Below are positions 1 to 7,711 of a stretch of 64,000 nt of DNA, in pieces. A model generated the notes under the pieces. The model did no database searches, had not been told where the DNA came from, and was given only the letters and a program-made list of their open reading frames with translations. The stretch lies in assembly GCF_013778325.1 (NCBI RefSeq), contig NZ_JACEIB010000007.1, forward strand, positions 248,001-312,000, written 5' to 3'. Origin of the DNA: Sphingomonas chungangi (lineage in GTDB: Bacteria > Pseudomonadota > Alphaproteobacteria > Sphingomonadales > Sphingomonadaceae). The position numbers and the translations under genes are program-made. Each line of letters opens with the position of its first letter. Position 1 is the stretch's first letter.

Positions 1-324
1 TCGATCAACGGGCAGGCGGGGCAGTACGGACAGGTCAATTACGCCGCCGCCAAGTCCGGCATCCATGGTTTCACCAAGGCGCTGGCGCAGGAAGGCGCGA
101 AGTTCGGCGTTACGGTCAATGCGATCGCGCCCGGCTATATCGACACCGACATGGTCGCCGCCGTGCCGGAGGACGTGCTGGAGAAGATCGTCGCGAAGAT
201 CCCCGTCGGCCGTCTCGGCCATGCGAGCGAGATCGCGCGTGGCGTGGCATTCCTGGTGGCCGAGGATGGCGGCTTCGTCACCGGCTCCACGCTGTCGATC
301 AACGGCGGCCAGCACATGTATTGA
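1..324 (+). CDS. phaB: acetoacetyl-CoA reductase, C-terminal part (5' truncated by window)
   Basis: An open frame runs from the first base to a TGA at 322-324, giving 107 residues of a short-chain dehydrogenase. The catalytic YxxxK is visible as YAAAK about 14 residues in, followed by the NAIAPGYIDTDM segment that lines the cofactor and substrate pocket and the C-terminal GGFVTGSTLSINGGQHMY. The ending GGQHMY is characteristic of PhaB, the NADPH-dependent reductase that makes (R)-3-hydroxybutyryl-CoA for polyhydroxyalkanoate synthesis. The Rossmann glycine motif lies upstream of the window. A 3-oxoacyl-ACP reductase (FabG) is the alternative, but this ending favours PhaB. Confidence 0.85.
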   Translation, partial: SINGQAGQYGQVNYAAAKSGIHGFTKALAQEGAKFGVTVNAIAPGYIDTDMVAAVPEDVLEKIVAKIPVGRLGHASEIARGVAFLVAEDGGFVTGSTLSINGGQHMY

Positions 325-343
325 AAGGGGCATCACGCGCGCC

Positions 344-427
344 TCCGTTCGTCCCGAGCGAAGTCGAGGTACGCGCGACAGGTGCGGCGTTCGAGGCGCG
401 CATCTCGGCTTCGGCCGGCACGAACGG
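344..427. repeat. REP-type palindrome pair
   Basis: Two inverted arms beginning CCGTTCGTCC and ending CACGAACGG, with the inner core GAGCGAAGTCGAGG, sit between phaB and the next gene. The same arms (CCGTTCG...GAGCGAAGTCGAAG and its complement) recur at 3484-3573, 36008-36089 and 47152-47268, so this is a dispersed family of the kind common in sphingomonad genomes. It may fold as a hairpin after phaB. Confidence 0.75.
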
Positions 428-445
428 TCTGGAGGGAGGCTTGGG

Positions 446-703
446 TTGGCAGGGCCCGTGAAGCGCTCGGTCGCGATCGCCGGCCATTCTACCTCGATCA
501 GCCTCGAGCCGATCTTCTGGGATGCTTTGGCGGAGGCGGCGGTCGCGCTACGGCTGCCGCTCTCGGCGCTGGTCGCGCGGATCGACGCCGCGCGGATCGA
601 GGCGGACGACCCGCCCAATCTGGCGAGCGCGATCCGCGTCTGGCTGTTCGAACGCGAGCGGAACAAGCATCTCGAAAATTACGTTGATAACGACTCGCAA
701 TAA
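446..703 (+). CDS. ribbon-helix-helix domain protein (RHH_4 type)
   Basis: A protein of about 85 residues with the pattern KRSVAIAGHSTSISLEPIFWDALAEAA followed by LSALVARIDAAR and ASAIRVWLFER. This is the single RHH_4 domain (a short beta strand, then two helices) found in many alphaproteobacteria, probably DNA-binding as a dimer. The TTG at 446 is chosen because GGAGGGAGG ends six bases before it; a GTG at 458 would give a protein four residues shorter. The last codons overlap a Fur-like box at 684-700. It follows phaB by about 120 bases, separated by a REP pair. The target is unknown. Confidence 0.7.
   Translation: MAGPVKRSVAIAGHSTSISLEPIFWDALAEAAVALRLPLSALVARIDAARIEADDPPNLASAIRVWLFERERNKHLENYVDNDSQ
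684..700. promoter_or_regulatory. Fur-like box
   Basis: Read on the minus strand this is TTGCGA, five bases, TATCAA, exactly the pattern also found at 51914-51930 ahead of the PepSY iron gene. In addition GACTCGCAATA (692-702) is identical to 48523-48533, upstream of the siderophore receptor. It overlaps the 3' end of the RHH gene, and a possible -10 (TTATAG, 717-722) lies just downstream on the plus strand. That position would suit iron control of the RNA candidate at 725-791. Confidence 0.45.
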
Positions 704-724
704 CAGATCGATTCCGTTATAGCG

Positions 725-791
725 ATTTGCGCGACCTCCACCCTCGGTCGCCTTTCCACCTGGGCGGCGCCGCATCGGCGCTGCCCTTTTT
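725..791 (+). ncRNA. candidate small RNA: C-rich hairpin plus intrinsic terminator
   Basis: The short gap after the RHH gene folds into two consecutive hairpins. The first has a perfect 6-bp stem (GCGACC 731-736 with GGTCGC 746-751) displaying the nine-base loop TCCACCCTC. The second (762-786, 11 bp with one G-T pair) is followed by five T, an intrinsic terminator. Stems presenting C-rich anti-Shine-Dalgarno loops ahead of a terminator are the usual plan of alphaproteobacterial trans-acting small RNAs. No open frame fits here. The 5' end is inferred from a possible -10 at 717-722. It could instead be only the terminator region of the RHH mRNA. Confidence 0.4.
762..791 (+). terminator. intrinsic terminator
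   Basis: An 11-bp stem (arms GGGCGGCGCCG and CGGCGCTGCCC, one G-T wobble) with the loop CAT is followed by TTTTT. It ends plus-strand transcription from phaB/RHH and from the RNA candidate just upstream. Confidence 0.8.
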
Positions 792-931
792 GGCGAACGA
801 AAGGCCCCGCCGGGCTGACCAAAGACCGGCAGGGCCAGGAGAAGGGCACCACGAAGGTTCGGGTGTGTGATCATCATTGCCCGTCGCGCGCATCCCGGCA
901 AGAAATTCCCTATCTATTGAATAGAGAATAA

Positions 932-1909
932 CTATCGGGCGTGAAAGACGCCCCTTGCGATGGCGCGCGCGACGCAATCGGCGGCCGCCGATCCGATCCG
1001 CAAGATCTCCCGCTGGCGGCCCGCGTCGGCGGGGAGCGCCACCGCATCGCCAGCAATCGCGAAGACGATGTCGCCGTCGAAGGGGGTGTGTGCCGGCCGG
1101 ACGGCGCGGGCGATGCCATCCTGCGCCATCATCGCGACGCGCTTCGCTTCGCCCTTGTCGAGAGCGGCGTTGGTGGCGACCACCACCAGCGTCGTGTTGG
1201 TTCCGGCCCGCGGACGGGTCAGCCGCCCTTCGGCGGGCATCGGATCGTGGGCGAGGGGTATGCCGTCCGGCGCCGCTCCGCCATATTCTCCGTCGATTTC
1301 GAACGGCCATGCCCAGAACGTCTTGCCGTCGGGCATGAACACCGAGCCGACCGGGTTCACGGCCGCCAGTGCGCCGACCATCAGGCCTTCGCCCAGATCG
1401 AGCGACACCGATCCGATCCCGCCTTTAACCTGCCCCGCGCGCGCACCGCGGCCGGCGCCGACCGAGCCGAGCGCGAAATCCTCCTCCGCCGCATCCACGG
1501 ACGCGAGGCCGAGCGCGCGATAGGGCGGCATCTCGCCCCAGTCCTTGTCGCCTTCGCCGGCGAGGTCGAAGAGAATGGCCGACGGCACGATCGGCAGCGC
1601 CTTGCCCTCCGGCGCCAGCTTCAGGCCGACCCCGCGCACCGACAGCCGCGCGACCACCCCGTCGGCCGCCGCCAGCCCGAACACCGATCCGCCCGATAAC
1701 ACTACCGCATGGACGCCCGGCACGAGATTCTCGGGCGCCAGGGTGTCGGTCTCGCGCACGCCCGGCCCGCCGCCGCGCACGTCCACCGCCCCCACCCAGG
1801 CACTGTCGGTCAGGATTGTGGTGACGCCGGTGCCCGCCGCCTCGTCGGTCGCATGGCCGACGCGCAAGCCCGGCACGTCGGTGATCAGGTTGCGCGGGCC
1901 GGGCCTCAT
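932..1909 (-). CDS. P1 family (S58) peptidase, DmpA/BapA-like aminopeptidase
   Basis: A 325-residue protein of the S58 (DmpA) family, enzymes made as one chain that self-cleave to free an N-terminal nucleophile and then act as L-aminopeptidase/D-esterase or beta-aminopeptidase. The family start NLITDVPGLRVGHA is at residues 8-20. GGGPGVRETD is at 47-56, and LSGGSVFGLAAADGV at 71-85 is the usual substrate-pocket motif. RAGTNTTLVVVATNA around 235-248 places the expected autoproteolysis between Asn238 and Thr239. No signal peptide is seen, so it is probably cytoplasmic. Its ATG overlaps the stop of the upstream marR by four bases, so the two are co-transcribed and probably translationally coupled. 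The substrate cannot be told from sequence. Confidence 0.85.
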   Translation of the reverse strand: MRPGPRNLITDVPGLRVGHATDEAAGTGVTTILTDSAWVGAVDVRGGGPGVRETDTLAPENLVPGVHAVVLSGGSVFGLAAADGVVARLSVRGVGLKLAPEGKALPIVPSAILFDLAGEGDKDWGEMPPYRALGLASVDAAEEDFALGSVGAGRGARAGQVKGGIGSVSLDLGEGLMVGALAAVNPVGSVFMPDGKTFWAWPFEIDGEYGGAAPDGIPLAHDPMPAEGRLTRPRAGTNTTLVVVATNAALDKGEAKRVAMMAQDGIARAVRPAHTPFDGDIVFAIAGDAVALPADAGRQREILRIGSAAADCVARAIARGVFHAR

Positions 1910-2385
1910 ACGCCCGGGTCCGCCTCCAGCACCGCCGAGTCGATCCGCCGTAGCATCACGGTGAAGGTTTCCAGCTCCGCATCGGAGAAGCGGCCGAACA
2001 CCGCGCGCTCCATCTCCAGCGCCTTGGGTGCGACCGCCTCGTAGAGCCGTGTCCCGGCCTCGCTCAGCGCCAGCAGCTGGGAACGCCTGTCGACGGGGTT
2101 CGGCTTGCGTTCGATCAGGCCGCGATCGGCCAGCGCGATGGCCGCCCGGCTCACGGTCACCTTGTCCATCCGGCTAAGCGACCCGATCTCCTGCTGGGTG
2201 ATCCCCTCCCGTTCGGCGATCAGCGCGACCAAGCGCCATTCGGGGATCGTTAGGCCGAACAGCGCCTTGTAGGTGTCCGCCACGGCATCGCTCACCAGAT
2301 TGCTGGTGTAGGACAGGCGATAGGGCAGGAAGCGCTCAAGGATCAGGTCACGGGGCATCGCGTTGGGGACGGTAGCATTTGACAC
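1906..2385 (-). CDS. MarR family transcriptional regulator
   Basis: A 159-residue MarR-type protein: an N-terminal helix (LILERFLPYRLSYTSNLVSDAVA), then the winged helix-turn-helix with recognition region ITQQEIGSLSRMDKVTVSRAAIALADRGLIERKPNPVDRRSQLLALSEAG, with the typical DRR of the wing. It is divergent from hppD, and the 54-base gap holds a 22-bp palindrome at 2403-2424 overlapping a TATAAT for this gene. It therefore probably represses itself and the homogentisate operon, perhaps relieved by an aromatic intermediate. The start taken is GTG at 2385; an ATG at 2358 (MPRDLILERF) is also possible because the likely -10 lies very close to the GTG. Confidence 0.85.
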   Translation of the reverse strand: MSNATVPNAMPRDLILERFLPYRLSYTSNLVSDAVADTYKALFGLTIPEWRLVALIAEREGITQQEIGSLSRMDKVTVSRAAIALADRGLIERKPNPVDRRSQLLALSEAGTRLYEAVAPKALEMERAVFGRFSDAELETFTVMLRRIDSAVLEADPGV

Positions 2386-2402
2386 CGGGCCGACAAGTCC
2401 AT

Positions 2403-2424
2403 TATAGTTGCAATTGATACTATA
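2403..2424. promoter_or_regulatory. MarR-type operator palindrome between marR and hppD
   Basis: Arms TATAGTTGCAA and TTGATACTATA meet with no spacer and match at 9 of 11 positions. The site lies centrally in the short divergent promoter region and overlaps a TATAAT read on the minus strand (2401-2406). Binding there could block both promoters. Assignment to the adjacent MarR protein is inferred from position. Confidence 0.6.
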
Positions 2425-2439
2425 TCAGGAGCGCATGCC

Positions 2440-3474
2440 ATGATCGAGGGCAACCCGCTGGGCCTCAACGGCTTCGAGTTCGTCGAATTCACTTCGCCCG
2501 ATCCGGAGGCGATGGGGCGGCAATTCGAGCAGCTCGGCTTCACCGCGACGCACCGCCATCCGACCAAGAACGTCACCCGCTACAAGCAGGGCCGCATCAA
2601 CCTGATGCTCAACCGCGACGAGGCGGGGCGCGTCGCCTCCTTCCGGGGCGAACATGGTCCGTCTGCCAGCGCGATGGCGTTCCGCGTCTCCGATCCCGCC
2701 AAGGCGATGGAATGGGCGCTGGCGCACGGCGCCAAGCGCACCGACGAGGACGATACCGTCATTCAGGGCATCGGGGGCTCGTACCTCTATTTCATCGCCG
2801 ACGATCACGATCTCTATGCCGACTGGGCGGAGTTCCCCGGCTGGCGCGACGCGGAGGCGCGCAACTCGGTGGGCCTCGACCTGCTCGATCACCTCACCCA
2901 CAACGTCAAGCGCGGCCAGATGCGGGTGTGGAGCGAATTCTACCGCACGCTCTTCAACTTCGAGGAGCAGAAATATTTCGACATCAAGGGCAAGGCGACC
3001 GGCCTGTTCAGCCAGGCGATGATCGCGCCCGACAAGGCGATCCGCATCCCGCTCAACGAGAGTCAGGACGACAACAGCCAGATCGAGGAGTTCATCCGCG
3101 AATATCATGGCGAGGGCATCCAGCACCTCGCGCTGACCACGCCCGACATCTACGAGACGGTCGAGCGGCTGCGCCAGCGCGGCGTGAAGTTGCAGGATAC
3201 GATCGAGACCTATTACGAGCTGGTCGACAAGCGCGTGCCGGGCCATGGCGAGGATCTCGACCGGATGAGGAAGAACCGCATCCTGATCGACGGTGCGGTG
3301 GGCGAGGAGGGCTTGCTGCTCCAGATCTTCACCGAGAACCTGTTCGGCCCGATCTTCTTCGAGATCATCCAGCGCAAGGGCAATGAGGGCTTCGGCAACG
3401 GCAATTTCCAGGCGCTGTTCGAATCGATCGAGCTCGATCAGATCCGCCGCGGTGTGATCGCGGTGGACGCGTAA
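2440..3474 (+). CDS. hppD: 4-hydroxyphenylpyruvate dioxygenase
   Basis: A 344-residue non-haem iron enzyme that converts 4-hydroxyphenylpyruvate to homogentisate, the entry step of tyrosine breakdown. The two vicinal-oxygen-chelate halves are visible. Iron ligands are His151 (LDHLTHNV), His229 (IQHLAL) and Glu308 (FFEIIQRKG), in the order expected for the family, and the C-terminal NGNFQALFESIE helix that closes the active site is intact. The ATG follows AGGAGC by a few bases. It is the first gene of the hppD-hmgA-maiA run and is read away from marR through a shared operator region. Confidence 0.97.
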   Translation: MIEGNPLGLNGFEFVEFTSPDPEAMGRQFEQLGFTATHRHPTKNVTRYKQGRINLMLNRDEAGRVASFRGEHGPSASAMAFRVSDPAKAMEWALAHGAKRTDEDDTVIQGIGGSYLYFIADDHDLYADWAEFPGWRDAEARNSVGLDLLDHLTHNVKRGQMRVWSEFYRTLFNFEEQKYFDIKGKATGLFSQAMIAPDKAIRIPLNESQDDNSQIEEFIREYHGEGIQHLALTTPDIYETVERLRQRGVKLQDTIETYYELVDKRVPGHGEDLDRMRKNRILIDGAVGEEGLLLQIFTENLFGPIFFEIIQRKGNEGFGNGNFQALFESIELDQIRRGVIAVDA

Positions 3475-3483
3475 CACATAAAT

Positions 3484-3573
3484 CCGTCCGGGCTGAGCCT
3501 GTCGCAGCCCTGTCCTTCCCTTGACCCGGGTTTGAGAAGAAGGACAGCCCTTCGACTAGCTCAGGGCGAACGG
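3484..3573. repeat. REP-type inverted repeat between hppD and hmgA
   Basis: Two 34-base arms (3484-3517 and 3540-3573) pair at 26 of 34 positions around a 22-base loop. They belong to the family seen at 344, 36008 and 47152. The hairpin lies inside an operon and ends 11 bases before the hmgA start, where it could stabilise the hppD message or reduce downstream transcription. Confidence 0.75.
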
Positions 3574-3584
3574 AGCGGAATGAG

Positions 3585-4874
3585 ATGACTTCGCACTACC
3601 TCCCGGGCTTCGCCAATCATGTCTCCACCGAGGCGGTGCCGGGCGCGCTGCCGATCGGGCGCAACTCGCCGCAGAAGGTGCCGTTCGGCCTCTATGCCGA
3701 GCAGCTTTCCGGCACCGCCTTCACCGTGCCGCGCGCCGAGAATCGCCGCTCCTGGCTCTATCGGATGCGGCCGACCGCCAACCATGCGCCTTTCGCGCGT
3801 TATGAAGGCGCGAAGCTGCTGCGTTCCGGCCCGTTCGATGAGGTGCCGCCCAGCCCCAACCGCCTGCGCTGGGACCCGCTGCCGATCCCGTCCGAGCCCA
3901 CCGATTTCGTCGACGGCCTCTTCACCTATGGCGGCAACGGCGATGTTGCGAGCGGAGACGGCTGCGGCATCCACCTTTACGCCGCCAATCGGTCGATGCG
4001 GGATCGAGTCTTCTTCTCGGCCGACGGAGAGATGCTGATCCTGCCGCAGCAGGGCAACCTTCGCATCGTCACCGAGATGGGCGTGCTCGACCTGCCGCCG
4101 CGCCACGTCGCGCTCATCCCGCGGGGCGTGCGTTTCCGGGTGGAGGTGGACGGGCCGTCGCGCGGCTATGTCTGCGAGAATTACGGCCACCTCTTCCGCC
4201 TGCCCGATCTCGGCCCGATCGGCGCCAACGGCCTCGCCAATCCGCGCGATTTCGAGACGTCGGTCGCCTGGTTCGAGGATCGCGACGAGCCCACCGAGGT
4301 GATCCAGAAATTCCAGGGCCGGCTCTGGACCACCACCCTCGATCATTCGCCGCTCGACGTGGTGGCGTGGCATGGCAACCTCGCGCCCTGCCGCTACGAC
4401 CTCGCCCGGTTCAACACGATCAACACGGTGAGCTTCGATCATCCTGATCCGTCGATCTTCACGGTGCTGACCTCGCCGAGCGACACGCCAGGCACTGCGA
4501 ACGTCGATTTCGTGATCTTCCCGCCGCGCTGGATGGTGGCGGAAGGGACATTCCGCCCGCCCTGGTTCCACCGCAACGTGATGAGCGAGTATATGGGCCT
4601 GATCGAGGGCGCCTACGACGCCAAGGAAGGCGGCTTCGCGCCTGGCGGCGGATCGCTCCACAACCAGATGAACGGCCATGGTCCGGACGTCGCCAGCTAT
4701 GAGAAAGCGGTCGACGCCGACCTCAAACCACACAAGATCGAGAATACCATGGCCTTCATGTTCGAAAGCCGCCGCGTCATCCGCCCGACCCGCTGGGCGA
4801 GCGAGACTCCGCTGCTGCAGAGCGACTATGACGAGGCCTGGTCCGGATTCGAGAAGGCAAGGCTGCCGCGATGA
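3585..4874 (+). CDS. hmgA: homogentisate 1,2-dioxygenase
   Basis: A 429-residue homogentisate dioxygenase, opening the aromatic ring of homogentisate to give maleylacetoacetate. By alignment with the known enzyme, the iron ligands are His329 and Glu335 ([18 protein letters not shown]) and His365 ([11 protein letters not shown]). The N-terminal [19 protein letters not shown] and the NRRSWLYR segment are family signatures, and the length is normal. The gene lies 110 bases after hppD, across the REP hairpin, and its last four bases overlap the start of maiA. Confidence 0.97.
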   Translation: MTSHYLPGFANHVSTEAVPGALPIGRNSPQKVPFGLYAEQLSGTAFTVPRAENRRSWLYRMRPTANHAPFARYEGAKLLRSGPFDEVPPSPNRLRWDPLPIPSEPTDFVDGLFTYGGNGDVASGDGCGIHLYAANRSMRDRVFFSADGEMLILPQQGNLRIVTEMGVLDLPPRHVALIPRGVRFRVEVDGPSRGYVCENYGHLFRLPDLGPIGANGLANPRDFETSVAWFEDRDEPTEVIQKFQGRLWTTTLDHSPLDVVAWHGNLAPCRYDLARFNTINTVSFDHPDPSIFTVLTSPSDTPGTANVDFVIFPPRWMVAEGTFRPPWFHRNVMSEYMGLIEGAYDAKEGGFAPGGGSLHNQMNGHGPDVASYEKAVDADLKPHKIENTMAFMFESRRVIRPTRWASETPLLQSDYDEAWSGFEKARLPR

Positions 4875-5512
4875 TCCTCCACAATTACTGGCGATCGGGT
4901 ACTTCTTACCGCACGCGGATCGCGCTCAACCTCAAGGGGCTGACCTACGAGCAGCGGGCCTATGATCTGCGGGCCGGGATGCAGAAGGATGCCGCCTACA
5001 AGACGCTCAATCCGCAGATGATGGTACCCACGCTGGAGACCGACGACGGCGCGCTGCTGACGCAGAGCCCCGCCATCCTCGAATGGTTGGAAGAGCGCTA
5101 TCCCGAACCGTCGCTGCTCCCGAAAAACGCGAACGAGCGGGCCATCGTGCGTGCGATGGCCGCGCTGATCGGCTGCGATATCCACCCATTGGGCAACCTG
5201 CGCGTGCTGGGCCAGTTGCGCACGCAGTTCGGCGCGGACGGCGCGGCCGTGAAGCAATGGACGGCGCGCTGGATCGGCGACGGTTTCGCGGCGCTGGAGA
5301 CGCTGATCGAGCGGCATGGCAGGCGCTTCGCCTACGGTGACGTGCCGACCCTGATCGAATGCTATCTGGTGCCCCAACTCTATTCGGCCGAGCGGTTCGA
5401 GGTGGACGTATCGCCTTACCCGCGCCTGCTCGCCGCTGCCAACGCCGCGCGCGCCTTGCCCGAGGTCGAAGCGGCGCACCCCGATCGCCAGCCCGACGCC
5501 GATCCGCAATGA
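4871..5512 (+). CDS. maiA: maleylacetoacetate isomerase (zeta-class GST)
   Basis: A 213-residue glutathione transferase of the zeta class that isomerises maleylacetoacetate to fumarylacetoacetate using glutathione. The N-terminal thioredoxin-like half starts [23 protein letters not shown], with the active-site Ser/Thr cluster SGTSYR. The VPTL turn (MMVPTLE) and the [14 protein letters not shown] glutathione-binding loop follow, then an all-helical half. The ATGA overlap with hmgA means coupled translation. No fumarylacetoacetase, the next enzyme of the pathway, is present in the window. Confidence 0.93.
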   Translation: MILHNYWRSGTSYRTRIALNLKGLTYEQRAYDLRAGMQKDAAYKTLNPQMMVPTLETDDGALLTQSPAILEWLEERYPEPSLLPKNANERAIVRAMAALIGCDIHPLGNLRVLGQLRTQFGADGAAVKQWTARWIGDGFAALETLIERHGRRFAYGDVPTLIECYLVPQLYSAERFEVDVSPYPRLLAAANAARALPEVEAAHPDRQPDADPQ

Positions 5513-5522
5513 GCGCCAAAAA

Positions 5523-5885
5523 TTGACAGGGGGCGAGCGGCTGTACGCCACGCCCGCCGGCGTGCGCCTCGGCCCGCGCGACCTGATCGCGGACGGAAAG
5601 GCGCGCAACTTCGTGCTGCAGATGAAGGCCGGGCGCTTCCACGGATTCGTGGTGCGTCGGGGCGATGCGGTGTTCGGCTATGTCGATCGCTGCCCGCATG
5701 CCGGTTTGCCCCTCACACAGACGCTCGACGATTATCTGACGCCCGATGGCGCGCTGATCGCGTGCAGCTGGCACGGCGCCTTGTTTCAGCCCGAGACCGG
5801 CGCCTGCGTCGGTGGCCCGTGCATGGGTCAGTCGCTGACCCCGTGGCCGGTGGCGTTGCGCGACGGGGCGATCGTCACGGCCTGA
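5523..5885 (+). CDS. Rieske [2Fe-2S] ferredoxin-like protein
   Basis: A 120-residue single-domain Rieske protein. Cluster ligands are visible as CPHAG (about residues 57-61) and CSWHGALF (about 80-87), i.e. the C-x-H ... C-x2-H pattern, with the proline-rich loop near the C-terminal end (GGPCMGQSLTPWPV). It probably carries electrons to an oxygenase or acts as a small redox accessory. It starts 10 bases after maiA with a TTG at 5523, since no in-frame ATG precedes the domain; the start is therefore uncertain. Its 3' end overlaps the convergent EI24 gene by 11 bases. Its link to homogentisate breakdown rests on position only. Confidence 0.85.
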   Translation: MTGGERLYATPAGVRLGPRDLIADGKARNFVLQMKAGRFHGFVVRRGDAVFGYVDRCPHAGLPLTQTLDDYLTPDGALIACSWHGALFQPETGACVGGPCMGQSLTPWPVALRDGAIVTA

Positions 5886-6570
5886 GCCGCTGGTGGAACA
5901 GGTGCGTCGCCATCGCGGCGCCCAGCACCGGGGCGAGCAGGTTGACGATCGGCAGCAGGAACACGCCCGTCACCATCATCCCCATCACCGCCCGGTCGCC
6001 GCGCGTGCCGCGCAGCCATGCCCGCGTCGCCGGGTCGTCGAGGTGCCGGGCCGCGACCATCTCGCCGAGGTCGCGGCCGAAGGCGACGCCGTTCACCGCC
6101 ACGAACAGCAGCACCGTGCCGATCCCCGTCACCAGCAGCAGGATGTAGAAGGGCAAAGCGATCAGGTTGCAGATCAGCACGCGCAGGCTCGATTTCAGCC
6201 CCAGCAGCACGCCGCGCGCCCAGCCCAGTGGCTTGGCGGACGCCAGTGCCTCCGGATAGCGCCGCGCCTCCACCGCCGCGACGATGCGGTCCATATAGGC
6301 CGAGATCACGCCGATCGCGATCGCCGGGAACAGGAACCAGATGCCGAGCGCGGTAAGCAGGAAGGCGCCGAGGCCGCTCGTGCCGCCGCCCAGCGGGCAG
6401 CTGTCGTCCTCCGACCACCAACTGCACGGATCGGCCCCGTGCAGTGCCCAGCCGAGCAGGAATCCCAGCACCACGAAGATCGCCAGCGTCGTCAGCAGCG
6501 ATCGGCCGAGGATGCGCAGCACCCGGACATCGCCGAGATCGTCGAGCGCGAGGAAGAAGGCGCGGATCAT
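5875..6570 (-). CDS. EI24 domain-containing membrane protein
   Basis: A 231-residue inner-membrane protein. Hydrophobic segments occur near residues 20-45, 70-100, 135-165 and 195-225, and MIRAFFLALDDLGDVRVLRILGRSLL at the start plus LGWARGVLLGLKSSLRVLICNLIALP in the middle are typical of the EI24/CysZ-like family. CysZ proteins are sulfate permeases in enterobacteria, but the alphaproteobacterial members have no established substrate. The start MIRAFF at 6570 is chosen because the upstream extension of the open frame is low-complexity shadow sequence. Confidence 0.8.
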   Translation of the reverse strand: MIRAFFLALDDLGDVRVLRILGRSLLTTLAIFVVLGFLLGWALHGADPCSWWSEDDSCPLGGGTSGLGAFLLTALGIWFLFPAIAIGVISAYMDRIVAAVEARRYPEALASAKPLGWARGVLLGLKSSLRVLICNLIALPFYILLLVTGIGTVLLFVAVNGVAFGRDLGEMVAARHLDDPATRAWLRGTRGDRAVMGMMVTGVFLLPIVNLLAPVLGAAMATHLFHQRLRP

Positions 6571-6607
6571 GCCGCCTCTACGGGCCAGTCGCGGCGCGGT
6601 TCCGTCG

Positions 6608-7438
6608 CTAGAACACCCGGCGCAGGTCGGCGAGCGCGCACTGGCCCTCGACGATCGGCGGCTGCTTGGCCGCGATCGCCATGGCGCTGGCGTTCTGGCG
6701 CCAGATGTGCAGGCTCGACCGGTTGATCGTGAACGGCCCGAAGCGGACGGCATCGGGCATGAACACCGCTTTCATCTCCGATCCGCCGCCGGTGTCCGGA
6801 CGCGAGGGCGTGACCGTCCCCTTCTCCTCGTTGACGATCACGTCGAGCTGATAGGGGCGGGTGGGGTCCGCCATCGTGCAGGTGAGCGTGACGACGCCGT
6901 TCTGCGCCTGCGCGATCGATCGGCCGGACGCGGCTGCCAATCGCCGGCCGCGCGGCGCGGGCGCCTCCGGCGGGGTCACGCCGGGGACCACCAGCGCCGA
7001 TTGCGGCAGCGGCGCCGGGGCCGCCGCTGCCGCGTCCTTCGCGGCCTGCTTCTGCGCCTCGGCGTCGCGCTCCGCCTGGTCCGCCTTCTCGTCCTCGGGC
7101 GAGAGGTCCTCCGATCGGGCGACGAACTCCGCGACATGCTGCCCGTGCGCGGACAGCGTCTTCATGATCTCGAACTCGCATTTCAGGTTGGCGCCGCGCG
7201 GCTCGATCACGCGCACCGGCGCGCCGAGCGCCCAGCTCTGGCTGAGGGTCTTCAGATTGTCGTCGGACACGGGATGCTGGCCATATTGGACGAAGCATTT
7301 GTCGTGCCTGGCGGTCACCACGATTTCCGGGGAGGGCGGAGCCGCCGGAGCGGAGGCGGACGCGGCTTGCAGGGCGAGCAGGAGACTCAGCATCGCGATG
7401 CAGACTATCGGCTGACCGGCCCGGCGCAAAGCGCGCAT
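6608..7438 (-). CDS. hypothetical secreted protein
   Basis: A 276-residue protein that I do not recognise. It begins with a clear signal peptide (MRALRRAGQPIVCIAMLSLLLALQAASASA), followed by EIVVTARHDKCFVQYGQHPVSDDNLKTL, an acidic and alanine-rich linker (roughly 110-145), and a C-terminal domain containing VVTLTCTMADPTRPYQLDVIVNE and FGPFTINRSSLHIWRQ. Four cysteines remain in the mature part and could form disulfides. EIVVTAR resembles the start of TonB-receptor plug regions, but no barrel follows. It is probably periplasmic. It sits just upstream of the EI24 gene on the same strand, 37 bases apart, so the two may be co-transcribed. Confidence 0.6.
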   Translation of the reverse strand: MRALRRAGQPIVCIAMLSLLLALQAASASAPAAPPSPEIVVTARHDKCFVQYGQHPVSDDNLKTLSQSWALGAPVRVIEPRGANLKCEFEIMKTLSAHGQHVAEFVARSEDLSPEDEKADQAERDAEAQKQAAKDAAAAAPAPLPQSALVVPGVTPPEAPAPRGRRLAAASGRSIAQAQNGVVTLTCTMADPTRPYQLDVIVNEEKGTVTPSRPDTGGGSEMKAVFMPDAVRFGPFTINRSSLHIWRQNASAMAIAAKQPPIVEGQCALADLRRVF

Positions 7439-7492
7439 CACGCAGGCCCCGGCGGGGGCGCTGCGGACGATATCGATTCTTCTTGAAGAAGC

Positions 7493-7569
7493 TGGTCGGG
7501 GCGACAGGATTCGAACCTGCGACCCCCAGACCCCCAGTCTGATGCGCTACCAGGCTGCGCTACGCCCCG
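7493..7569 (-). tRNA. tRNA-Pro (anticodon GGG)
   Basis: The minus strand reads CGGGGCG at the 5' end, pairing with CGCCCCG at the 3' end, followed by A and an encoded CCA. The anticodon stem TCAGA/TCTGG closes a seven-base loop CTGGGGG with anticodon GGG at positions 34-36, and the T loop is TTCGAAT. All four arms are complete over 77 bases. Confidence 0.96.
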
Positions 7570-7711
7570 ACCTAGGCGGCGCCCACTAGGGGAAGCCTCC
7601 GCGCTTGGCAAGCGCTCTTCGCCTTGATGGAGCGCAAGCAGCATGGTAGGCGCCCGCGCTTCAACACCAGGGCTGCGAGTAGACGCGCCCCAGCCAGGCT
7701 AGACCCGCACG

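Noticed and set aside
65-457. Upstream part of the long plus frame that ends at 703
   Set aside because: It is out of frame with phaB, reads as Arg/Ser-rich shadow, and passes through a REP palindrome; only the part from 446 resembles a real protein.
548-901. Minus-strand open frame of 117 codons over the sRNA region
   Set aside because: It runs antisense through the RHH gene and the terminator, has biased Arg/Gly content and no recognisable domain or ribosome site.
5509-5526. ATG overlapping the maiA stop as a start for the Rieske gene
   Set aside because: This ATG is in another frame and meets a stop after five codons; the Rieske frame opens at the TTG at 5523.
7438-7644. 68-codon minus frame
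   Set aside because: It is the translation of the tRNA-Pro gene and its flanks.
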